Below are positions 48,996 to 56,562 of a DNA stretch of 64,000 bases, piece after piece (the first letter of the stretch is position 1; each line of letters begins with the position of its first letter). Both the position numbers and the translations under genes were made by a program. Below the pieces are notes generated by a model. The model worked only from the letters and a program-made list of their open reading frames with translations. It ran no database searches and was not told where the DNA came from. The stretch spans positions 1 through 64,000 of the forward strand of contig PHDA01000003.1 in the NCBI GenBank assembly GCA_002842465.1, given 5' to 3'. The stretch comes from Bacteroidetes bacterium HGW-Bacteroidetes-7 (lineage in GTDB: Bacteria > Bacteroidota > Bacteroidia > Bacteroidales > UBA932).

Positions 48996-51152
48996 CTATT
49001 GTAACGGTTTAACAACCTCAATAAGCTCCGGCAGATCCATTCCTATCTTCTGAAGGTGCTCAACCTTTGGAACTCCGTTGTTGTTCCACCCTCTTCTGAA
49101 ATAGACAGCATCAAGCAGCTTTTCGTATTGATCTTCACGGTGCTCTCTTAATTTGGACATCTTTTGTTCAAGAGTAAGCTCTGCAGGGTTTATTCCCAAT
49201 AGTTCATTCAGCTGTTTGTCATATCTCTCCTGGCGGCTAAGATACTCCTCCTGAGTAACCGGGCCGGCTGCTCTGTATGGTTGAGCATCATACTCTCTTG
49301 TTCCAAAGCCTAGACGGATATTGAATATCTTCTGAAAATTATATACTCTTTCAGACATTTTTATCATCTCCTCCTTGTCAAATTCACGTCCGGTAACAGC
49401 CTTGAAAATTGTTACGTAGTTGTCAACATGCTCGGGAACCTTGTTTGGTTCGGGTTGCTGTGCATTGTCGGCAGGTTCAATGTCGTTCCAGCATAGTTTG
49501 CAGAAGCCGGCCAGACCAAACCATGTTCTAAAATATGGGAAGTAGTGTAGAGCTTCCGCTTTGTTTTCAAAAGTAGGAATCATGTTGTTTACCATGTCCA
49601 TAAATATAAGCCAGGCCTCATCGTGCTGCGGCCCTTTGTTGGTCATTGCGTATCCGCCCTGTTGTGCAAGAGACTCTTTTGAGAGGTACATAGAATATTC
49701 CAGACCTTTGTTCTCCATTGCAATGTCATTGATGAATTTGGCGTCACCCCAGTTATTCTCAATAAACATTTTTTTCAGACGCATTACTCCAAGTCCTGCA
49801 GTAACTCCAAATCCTTCGCCGCGAGCCATCTGGTGCAATAGCTCAAGTGATGCATTTGCATTACCCCAGGTTAGATCAACTCCACCGGTTCTTTCGGCAT
49901 TTAGAATTCCGTTATCCCAGCACTCCATAAGGAAACCGACTATGTTGCCCCAGGTAATTGTACATACACCGTAAGTGTCACAGTAGAAATTCTGCTCTAT
50001 AATGGCCAACGGATCAAAAATGGCAATATTAGAACCCAGTGCTGCAGCGTTTTCATACTCAGGACCATCTACAATCACCTTTGACCCTTTATATGGCCCG
50101 GTAGTAAGTTCGAAGTCATCAACCCCTTTTGCACAAGACATATTGCATCCAATCCAGCAGCCGTCAGGAACTCCTTGGGTAAAGTATTTTTTCCAAACCT
50201 CAAGGTCAATTTTCGGGCAATCTTTATGGTCACCGTATTTGAAGTTCATTACTGGAAGAATATCATATTTTTCAAGTACCCCCATTAGGTGGGCAGTACC
50301 AAGCTGTTTCATCTGACACTGTACATCATCAAGCTCTCTCATCTCTTTGTTGAATCGCTTGCCCCTCTCCATAATAGGCTCCATCTCGGCAACATTGTTA
50401 AAATTGCCGGTAACTTTAGGAACTTTGGCAACAATTGCTCTAACCCCTTTTTGCCTCATAAGAGTACCAAGTCCACCACGCCCTGCCTGCTTTAGCCTTA
50501 CCTTGCCACGTTTCATATCGTAGAATGTAAAGTTTAACATTCCAATCAATGAGTGCTCGGCAGCTTTGCCTGACGCAACAACAGATACATTGATTTTATC
50601 TTTTTCACTATCTGCAAACATCTCCAGGAGCTCTTCTCCCAAAAGGTGAGAGTCGTAGCTGAGCCCCTGAGGAGTTTCAAAAATCTCGACAATATGATCT
50701 GTGCCGTTGATAAACACAATTACATCTTTATTTGAAATCCCCTGCAATTCAAGGGCATCAAATCCGGCAATTTTCAGGTGAGGGCCAAAGTGGCCTCCAA
50801 CATTACTGTCAATAATCTTCTCTGTCTGAGGTGATATGGCTACAACTATCGACTTCCCGGCACCGGAATACTGTGTTATACCGCAGCATGGACCTCCGGA
50901 GATTACAATCTCATTCTCAGGGTCGCTCCACTTTGTGTTTGGCTTAACTGCATCCCAGAGCATACGAAGTCCGTAACCTTTACCGCCGATAAATTTCTCT
51001 TTAGTCTCGGGGGCAATATCTCTGACTTCAATTTTGTTGTTACCCACATTTACATACAGACTGACATCGCTGTACCCTTTATCCATTGGTTTCCATGAAT
51101 AAGGTGCCGAGGCAATTATTTTCCTGCTGTTTTTAATCTCCTGCAAGTTCAT
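48996..51152 (-). CDS. aor: Tungsten-type aldehyde ferredoxin oxidoreductase
   Basis: This 718-residue enzyme of the AOR family oxidises aldehydes (or runs the reverse with low-potential ferredoxin) at a tungsten-bis-pterin centre. The N-terminal pterin-binding domain includes FIGGKGYGLRMLWD, the SGPC-like SGGPCCGITQYSGAGKS and SNVGGHFGPHLKIAGFDAL. The [4Fe-4S] cysteines are GCWIGCNMSCAKG (about residues 329-337; C-x3-C-x3-C) with a distal Cys near residue 552 (GFCKLCWND). It is longer than the archaeal AOR (about 605) because of an N-terminal and C-terminal addition, and the variant Cys spacing hints at a subclass. The start is ATG 51152. ThiF- and ThiS-like genes diverge from it. Confidence 0.9.
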   Translation of the reverse strand: MNLQEIKNSRKIIASAPYSWKPMDKGYSDVSLYVNVGNNKIEVRDIAPETKEKFIGGKGYGLRMLWDAVKPNTKWSDPENEIVISGGPCCGITQYSGAGKSIVVAISPQTEKIIDSNVGGHFGPHLKIAGFDALELQGISNKDVIVFINGTDHIVEIFETPQGLSYDSHLLGEELLEMFADSEKDKINVSVVASGKAAEHSLIGMLNFTFYDMKRGKVRLKQAGRGGLGTLMRQKGVRAIVAKVPKVTGNFNNVAEMEPIMERGKRFNKEMRELDDVQCQMKQLGTAHLMGVLEKYDILPVMNFKYGDHKDCPKIDLEVWKKYFTQGVPDGCWIGCNMSCAKGVDDFELTTGPYKGSKVIVDGPEYENAAALGSNIAIFDPLAIIEQNFYCDTYGVCTITWGNIVGFLMECWDNGILNAERTGGVDLTWGNANASLELLHQMARGEGFGVTAGLGVMRLKKMFIENNWGDAKFINDIAMENKGLEYSMYLSKESLAQQGGYAMTNKGPQHDEAWLIFMDMVNNMIPTFENKAEALHYFPYFRTWFGLAGFCKLCWNDIEPADNAQQPEPNKVPEHVDNYVTIFKAVTGREFDKEEMIKMSERVYNFQKIFNIRLGFGTREYDAQPYRAAGPVTQEEYLSRQERYDKQLNELLGINPAELTLEQKMSKLREHREDQYEKLLDAVYFRRGWNNNGVPKVEHLQKIGMDLPELIEVVKPLQ

Positions 51153-51222
51153 CAGATAGTTTTTTAGTTTTAAATTTGAATTGGTAAATTTACAAAAAAA
51201 TGATAGCCTAACAACCCGATTT

Positions 51223-51813
51223 ATGCCAACATTTAACCAAATCAAGTCAATTCTTTCGCAAAAGACGGTAGGAATTGCAGGAGCCGGAGGATTGGGCTCA
51301 AATTGTGCAGTATCCCTGATAAGATCAGGTGTAGGAAAGTTAATCGTTGCCGATTATGATCGGGTCTCTCCGGAAAATCTTAACAGACAGTTCTATTTCA
51401 GGAAGCAGGCCGGGATGAAAAAGGTTGATGCCCTTAGAGAAAATCTACACAAAATATGCCCCGGATGCATGCTGCAGATGCACGATACATGGGTGACAAG
51501 AGAGAATATTGACCTGCTCTTTTCGGTTTGCGATGTTGTTGTCGAAGCTTTTGACGATGCAGAACAAAAAAGTATGCTTATTGATCATATGCTCACCAAT
51601 CTTCCCAATATCCCGCTTGTCGCGGCATCAGGAATGGCAGGTTATGGGAGAACAGCTCTGCTTAAGATTATACAATCGGGCAATCTCTATGTTTGTGGTG
51701 ACGAAGAGAGCGAAATTTCTGAAGAAAACCCGCCTCTTGCTCCAAGGGTGAGTATTGTTGCAAATATGCAGGCAGATATTGTCCTTCAGTTGCTGCTAAA
51801 GGATGCTTTTTAA
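51223..51813 (+). CDS. Short ThiF-family adenylyltransferase
   Basis: This 196-residue E1-like protein activates the C-terminal GG of a sulfur-carrier protein. The nucleotide loop is VGIAGAGGLGSNCAVSLIRSG, then DYDRVSPENLNRQFYF (Arg and Asp of the adenylation site) and APRVSIVANMQADIVLQLLL at the end. It is the short clostridial type, without the C-terminal zinc domain. Next to AOR, it could supply sulfur for molybdopterin (MoeB role); it could equally belong to thiamine synthesis, but no other thi genes lie here. Start 51223 is the first ATG; an in-frame TTG at 51181 has no leader. Confidence 0.82.
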   Translation: MPTFNQIKSILSQKTVGIAGAGGLGSNCAVSLIRSGVGKLIVADYDRVSPENLNRQFYFRKQAGMKKVDALRENLHKICPGCMLQMHDTWVTRENIDLLFSVCDVVVEAFDDAEQKSMLIDHMLTNLPNIPLVAASGMAGYGRTALLKIIQSGNLYVCGDEESEISEENPPLAPRVSIVANMQADIVLQLLLKDAF

Positions 51814-51834
51814 TTTTAAGGAAAATTACAGAAG

Positions 51835-52038
51835 ATGAAAATTACATTAAATAACAGACCCGAAAATTTTGAAACAGATTCTCTCTCGATATCAAAAATT
51901 ATGGAGGTTAAATCGTTTCACTTCAAAATGATTGTTGTAAGACTGAATGACACTCTTATCAAAAGAGAGCAATATGAGACAACTCAAGTGAAAGATGGTG
52001 ATGATCTGAAAATTATACATCTGGTAAGCGGAGGCTAA
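51835..52038 (+). CDS. ThiS/MoaD-like sulfur carrier
   Basis: This 67-residue ubiquitin-like protein ends in the required Gly-Gly (LVSGG). The beta-grasp pattern is visible: MKITLNNRPENFE first strand, VVRLNDTLIKREQYE helix-strand region and VKDGDDLKIIHLVSGG. It lies 21 bases after the ThiF-family gene, which should adenylate it. It may serve thiamine (ThiS) or pterin-cofactor (MoaD) synthesis. The close AOR gene argues for the latter; the sequence alone does not separate the two. Confidence 0.8.
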   Translation: MKITLNNRPENFETDSLSISKIMEVKSFHFKMIVVRLNDTLIKREQYETTQVKDGDDLKIIHLVSGG

Positions 52039-52044
52039 ACTCTG

Positions 52045-53121
52045 CTAACCTTTAGGCTCCTCCTTTGCAAAAATATCAAGCTGTTGCCTTACCGACTCTT
52101 CGTGAATAGCCTCAAGGACTGTTCTTATGAACTCTTCGTTTACCAAAAGCTCCGAAGCCTGAGCAATTCTGCGGTTTACAGTATAATCATACCTTACCGG
52201 CTGTAAAACAGGCATATTGTGCTCCATCTTGTATCTCCCTATTTCTCTGGATATTGCCATCCTTTTTGAGATAAGATCAAGAAGTCTTTCATCAACCTCA
52301 TCCATCTCCCTGCGGAGCTCACTCAGCCTCTCTGTTGAGTCAACTGTATCTCGAATAACCAGAGCCTTAATAATTGCATTGAGTGCAAGGGGAGTAATCT
52401 GCTGCTCTTTATCACTTAGTGCTACAGATGGGTTAATGTGTGTTTCAACCATTAGTCCGTCAAACCCCATATCCATAGCCTGTTGTGAAATCGGGTAGAT
52501 TAATTCCGGTCTTCCGCCAATGTGGCTGGGATCGCACAATATTGTAAGCGAAGGAACTCTTCTTTTTAACTCAATTGGAATATGCCAATGGGGGAGATTT
52601 CTAAACAGCCCCTTTTCGTAAGAGCTAAACCCTCTGTGCACAACAGCAATATTTGTTATTCCGCTGTTCATTAACCTCTCTACTGCTCCAAGCCACAGTT
52701 CAGGATCGGGGTTAACAGGATTCTTAACAAGAACAGTAATATCTGTTCCGATAAGAGAATCGGAAATTTCCTGAACTGCAAAAGGGTTGGCTGTTGTTCT
52801 TGCTCCTAGCCATAAAATATCTACTCCAGCCTTCAGGGCCATCTCAATGTGTTTTGAATTGGCAACTTCGGTTGCAGTTAACATTCCCGTTGCCTCTTTA
52901 ACCTCTTTGAGCCACTCAAGTCCCCTCTCTCCAACGCCCTCAAAACCACCTGGCTTTGTCCTTGGTTTCCAGATTCCGGCCCTGAATATTTTTACTCCGA
53001 AAGAGGCCAGACTAAAGGCTGTTTCAAGAGTCTGTTCCCGACTCTCGGCACTACAGGGTCCTGCCAGGATAAGTGGCTTCTTAAATGTTTCTCCCTTAAT
53101 GGTCAGGTTTCTTATTTCCAT
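52045..53121 (-). CDS. Bifunctional DAHP synthase/chorismate mutase
   Basis: This 358-residue enzyme joins the first step of the shikimate pathway to chorismate mutase. The DAHP synthase (type I beta-like, about residues 1-260) shows AGPCSAESREQTLE, RAGIWKPRTKPGGFEGVG, AVVHRGFS and a metal-binding HIGG region. The C-terminal chorismate mutase type II domain (about 265-350) shows RREMDEVDERLLDLISKRM and the helical YDYTVNRRIAQ region. This fusion is widespread in Bacteroidota and allows feedback control of aromatic amino acid synthesis. It converges on the ThiS-like gene (6 bases apart). Confidence 0.94.
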   Translation of the reverse strand: MEIRNLTIKGETFKKPLILAGPCSAESREQTLETAFSLASFGVKIFRAGIWKPRTKPGGFEGVGERGLEWLKEVKEATGMLTATEVANSKHIEMALKAGVDILWLGARTTANPFAVQEISDSLIGTDITVLVKNPVNPDPELWLGAVERLMNSGITNIAVVHRGFSSYEKGLFRNLPHWHIPIELKRRVPSLTILCDPSHIGGRPELIYPISQQAMDMGFDGLMVETHINPSVALSDKEQQITPLALNAIIKALVIRDTVDSTERLSELRREMDEVDERLLDLISKRMAISREIGRYKMEHNMPVLQPVRYDYTVNRRIAQASELLVNEEFIRTVLEAIHEESVRQQLDIFAKEEPKG

Positions 53122-53163
53122 ATATTAAAATTGGAATATTACCGAAATATAGCTGTTTTTTGA

Positions 53164-53171
53164 TACTTTTG
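53164..53171 (+). promoter_or_regulatory. -7 box for the molybdopterin-like lipoprotein gene
   Basis: TACTTTTG fits TAnnTTTG and lies 33 bases before the GTG start at 53205, in the 83-base divergent gap. Confidence 0.5.
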
Positions 53172-53204
53172 TGCTCATTTTATTTTTCAATTAACAGATA
53201 ATTC

Positions 53205-54269
53205 GTGAATAAGTTTCGTTTTCTTGCAGTTCTTGTGATTGCTCTTTTTGCTGCAGGAGGCTGCAAATATTTTGGTGCTGACGCTTTTAGCGGTTCAACT
53301 CTCATCTGGGAACCAGGTGCAAACAACTATTTTAACAGAGAAAAACCAACAACTCTTCCATTTATTGGGAAAGTTCTGGTTACTGGCGAGGTTGAAAAAG
53401 ATCAGTTTGTAAACACATCAGGAATGCCATGGCACTCTGTTACAATTAAGGAGTATGCACCCTCTGCCGACTCTATGAAATTTGAGGGAGCCTTTAGATA
53501 TGACGGTTATGCTCTTTGTGATATTTTAAGCACGATTAAGGTAAATAAACTCTCAAAAGAAGATTTCTATCCTCCTGTAGATCTTTATGTTGAGATTTGG
53601 AATAATAAGGGAGAGTATGTGGTCTTCAGTTGGGGAGAGATCTTCTACTCTGCCGATCCATACAAGATTATTATGGCAAAAAGTGTCTCAAGGGTTATCC
53701 CGGGCAAAACAGGAGAGCTTTGGACACTGCCTGAAGAGTCAAAGCTGATAGCTGGTAATGACCTTGTAACTGTTAGGAATTTAAGTGACCCCATTAAGAT
53801 CGTGATAAAATCATTAAAGGGAGATTTTAAAATCGAAAGAGATCCGGTAAACTTTAATTCCCAAAAGCTGGCCTTTGGAATTGACGGGGACCGTAACGCC
53901 ATTAGGGAAATTTTTGAGTTACCTTCTAATTTGCCTGTAATTTCAAGTCGCAGCATATTTTATGGTCAAAGTATGGGATATAAAGGTGAAAAAACATTTG
54001 CCGGAGTTGACTTTAGCCTTGTAATGAAGAGCATTTTTCCTGCCGACCCATCAATTTTCAAAAACGCAATTGTTTGTGTTGAGGGGATGGATGGTTTCAG
54101 AGCAGCTTTTTCATTTTCCGAAATAGTTAACAGAAGCGATAGCAGGGAGCCTCTTCTAATGACAGGTGGTTCAGAGAAGGGAAGAGAGGGATTTTCACTA
54201 TATTGCAGAGGAGATATGTTTGCCGACAGAGCAATCAAGGGTCTGAACAAGGTTACAATAATGAGATAA
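53205..54269 (+). CDS. Lipoprotein with two molybdopterin-domain-like repeats
   Basis: This 354-residue lipoprotein (lipobox LFAAGGCKYFG; GTG start confirmed by the signal peptide). It appears to hold two related sections with the sulfite-oxidase-type pattern: YDGYALCDILSTIKVNK ... YVEIWNNKGEYVVFSWGEIF and later FAGVDFSLVMKSIFP ... AIVCVEGMDGFRAAFSFSEIV. Both resemble the strand pattern of the Oxidored_molyb fold (cofactor-loop strand, then DGY/F-x-x-x-F-S-W/F-x-E). The canonical Mo-ligand Cys in the R-C-x-x-G position is not seen in the first section, so enzyme activity is doubtful; it may bind or sense a pterin or an oxyanion. The WtpA gene follows in 13 bases. Confidence 0.5.
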   Translation: MNKFRFLAVLVIALFAAGGCKYFGADAFSGSTLIWEPGANNYFNREKPTTLPFIGKVLVTGEVEKDQFVNTSGMPWHSVTIKEYAPSADSMKFEGAFRYDGYALCDILSTIKVNKLSKEDFYPPVDLYVEIWNNKGEYVVFSWGEIFYSADPYKIIMAKSVSRVIPGKTGELWTLPEESKLIAGNDLVTVRNLSDPIKIVIKSLKGDFKIERDPVNFNSQKLAFGIDGDRNAIREIFELPSNLPVISSRSIFYGQSMGYKGEKTFAGVDFSLVMKSIFPADPSIFKNAIVCVEGMDGFRAAFSFSEIVNRSDSREPLLMTGGSEKGREGFSLYCRGDMFADRAIKGLNKVTIMR

Positions 54270-54282
54270 ATTTAAAGATGCT

Positions 54283-55212
54283 ATGGGAGCTGCTCGTAAA
54301 ATTGCTTTTCTGATAATGGCTGCATTGTTTATCTGCAGTTGTAACAGTAGGAAGGCTGTGACAGATTCCGACGGAATAAATGGTAATCTTGTTATTTTCC
54401 ATGCAGGTTCACTCGCGATGCCCTTTAAAGCTATTGCCGATTCATTTATGAGAATAAATCCGGGAGTAAAAGTTTTGAACGAGGCCTCAGGGAGCATAGA
54501 TGCTGCCAGAAAAATAACCGAGCTTAATAGGGAATGCGATATAATGGCCTCTGCAGATTATGCAATTATTGATAATATTCTTATCCCCAAATATGCTTCA
54601 GAAAACATCCGTTTTGCCGCCAACGAAATGGCGTTGGTCTATACTTCAAAATCTCGCTATTCCGGTGAGATTGACACAACAAACTGGATAGACATTCTTG
54701 CAAAAGATGGTGTATTTACAGGCCGGTCTGATCCCGATGCTGACCCTTGCGGATACAGAACAATACTAACCCTTAAGCTGGCAGAGATATATTATGGTCA
54801 GGCCGGCCGCCACGACTTAATAGCGTTGACTGAAAAAATACTGGCAAGATCAGCCAGGTTTATCAGACCGAAAGAGGTTGACCTTTTGGCGCTTCTTGAG
54901 ACAGGTGCTGTTGATTACATATTTCTATATAAATCGGTAGCTGTCCAGCACAATCTTGAATTTCTTCCCCTGCCGGCTGCAATAAATTTAGGCGATCCGC
55001 AAATGTCCGAATATTACTCTCAGGCAACAACTGAGGTAAGGGGAGCAAAACCAGACCAAAAAATTAAAATAAAGGGAGAGCCAATGGTTTATGGAGTAAC
55101 CATATTAAACAGTGCCCCCAACAGAAGAGCTGCCGAGGCGTTTATTGAATTTTTGCGGTCAGATGAAGGTGGAAAGAAAATTCTGATGCAAATGGGTCAG
55201 AGTGCTCTCTGA
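54283..55212 (+). CDS. wtpA: Tungstate/molybdate-binding lipoprotein (WtpA type)
   Basis: This 309-residue extracytoplasmic binding protein has lipobox LFICSCNSRK. Signature parts are NLVIFHAGSLAMPFKAI (oxyanion-binding start), IMASADYAIIDN and, most tellingly, GRSDPDADPCGYRTILTLKLAE, which matches the archaeal WtpA/ModA2 group rather than classical ModA. It should capture tungstate (or molybdate) for an ABC importer. No permease (wtpB) or ATPase (wtpC) gene adjoins it; the next gene is on the other strand. It therefore relies on a transporter elsewhere, or the operon has been cut. It lies 3 kb from the AOR gene, the likely consumer. Confidence 0.85.
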   Translation: MGAARKIAFLIMAALFICSCNSRKAVTDSDGINGNLVIFHAGSLAMPFKAIADSFMRINPGVKVLNEASGSIDAARKITELNRECDIMASADYAIIDNILIPKYASENIRFAANEMALVYTSKSRYSGEIDTTNWIDILAKDGVFTGRSDPDADPCGYRTILTLKLAEIYYGQAGRHDLIALTEKILARSARFIRPKEVDLLALLETGAVDYIFLYKSVAVQHNLEFLPLPAAINLGDPQMSEYYSQATTEVRGAKPDQKIKIKGEPMVYGVTILNSAPNRRAAEAFIEFLRSDEGGKKILMQMGQSAL

Positions 55213-55235
55213 TTAACAGATGTCACTCTTATGCG

Positions 55236-55805
55236 CTATTTTTTCGGTTTTAAAATTAACTCCTCAAGAGATCTCTTAGGCACGTGGTGAATCTGCTGCG
55301 AATCTCTCCAGTATTTGATCTCTCCATCTTTAACCTCGTCTATAACCACAATCTCTTTTGGCTTACCCAAAGCAATAACCAGTATTATTTCAAGATTTTC
55401 CGGCAAATCCAACAATTGAGTAAGAGCCTCTTTTCTGAATGTTGCAATCATACATCCGCCATAACCGAGTTCAACGGCTCTGAGCAGAATACTTTGTGCA
55501 AAAATTCCGTGGTCACAAGAGTAGCCTGCAGATATGCTCTTATCATGTATAAGAATTATGTATCCCGAAGGTCTCTCCCCTTCAGATGGCCCGTCCCACT
55601 CTTTGAGGTAACCTGCCCAGCCAAGGTTTGGGTAAATTTGAGCATTAATACCCCGCTCATTGCAAATATAAAATTTAATAGGCTGTATGTTTCTTGACGA
55701 TGGCGAAAGCCTTGCAGCATCAACCATAGAGATAAGGTGATCTTCCTGAATGGTTACATCTTCGAAAAATCTTCTGTAGCTTCTGTTTTCTTTAAATGGG
55801 ATCAT
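55236..55805 (-). CDS. Nitroreductase family protein
   Basis: This 189-residue FMN-dependent reductase has the nitroreductase/BluB fold. The opening NRSYRRFFEDVTIQEDHLISMV (FMN-binding Arg), AARLSPSSRNIQPIKFYIC and ELGYGGCMIATFRKEALTQLL (nicotinamide/FMN section) are typical. It is short and probably a dimeric enzyme reducing nitro groups or quinones; the substrate is unknown. A HAD-family gene lies just upstream on the same strand with 6 bases between the coding regions. Confidence 0.85.
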   Translation of the reverse strand: MIPFKENRSYRRFFEDVTIQEDHLISMVDAARLSPSSRNIQPIKFYICNERGINAQIYPNLGWAGYLKEWDGPSEGERPSGYIILIHDKSISAGYSCDHGIFAQSILLRAVELGYGGCMIATFRKEALTQLLDLPENLEIILVIALGKPKEIVVIDEVKDGEIKYWRDSQQIHHVPKRSLEELILKPKK

Positions 55806-55811
55806 GATTAT

Positions 55812-56525
55812 CTATTTTATTTCAAACATTTCCAGCATTTTACTTAACCCTGCTGCTCTAATCAGGTTAGGGTGTTCGGTCTCCTCAACAACTTCGTGTG
55901 CCCAGATAATATCCGATGGGATATAAATAGCATACCCGCCAATATCCAACACAGGCTTTATGTCTGACTTGAAAGAGTTGCCCACCATTAGAAAATTTTC
56001 AGGTTTAATATTGTGCTCTTCAACTATTTTCAGATAACTGTCAGGATGTTTTTCACTCATTATCTCTACCGCAGAGAAGTATTTTTTAAGCCCCGACCGC
56101 TCTACCTTTGACTCCTGCTCCTTAAGGTCTCCCTTGGTTGCTAGTACAAGCGGGTAACACTCAGCAAGTGTAGCAAGAACCTTTTCTGTGTCGGGGTAGA
56201 GTTCTATTGGCCTTCCAATTGTCTCTTTGCCAATCTGTATAAGTTTAAGTATATGATCATTGGTAAGAGTACCTCCACTTAACTCTATGCCGCACTCAAT
56301 CAGCGATATTATAAATGGTTTAGACCCGTATCCAAGCAAGGGTAGATTATCTTTTTCAACCTTTAGCAGAGCATCGTTGGCCCTCTTAGAGTCGCACCAC
56401 GGCTCCATAAGCTGGGCAAACCTCTTCTCGGCATTATGATAGTGATACTCGTTTATCCAAAGGGTATCATCAGCGTCAAACGCTATCAGTTTAATATTGC
56501 TGTTAAGTCTAATTTTTTGGGACAT
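55812..56525 (-). CDS. HAD family hydrolase
   Basis: This 237-residue cytoplasmic phosphatase has motif I IAFDADDTLWINEYHYH (the nucleophile Asp, with DxD), motif II LVLATKGDLKEQESK (Thr), motif III Lys near YFSAVEIMSEKHP and motif IV MVGNSFKSDIKPVLD. The cap is of class I with helical insertion after motif I. Typical members are phosphoglycolate- or sugar-phosphate phosphatases. The specific substrate cannot be seen. It is first in a two-gene unit with the nitroreductase. Confidence 0.88.
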   Translation of the reverse strand: MSQKIRLNSNIKLIAFDADDTLWINEYHYHNAEKRFAQLMEPWCDSKRANDALLKVEKDNLPLLGYGSKPFIISLIECGIELSGGTLTNDHILKLIQIGKETIGRPIELYPDTEKVLATLAECYPLVLATKGDLKEQESKVERSGLKKYFSAVEIMSEKHPDSYLKIVEEHNIKPENFLMVGNSFKSDIKPVLDIGGYAIYIPSDIIWAHEVVEETEHPNLIRAAGLSKMLEMFEIK

Positions 56526-56562
56526 TTCTGAAAATTTTGGAATACAAAAGTAGTAAAAATGG

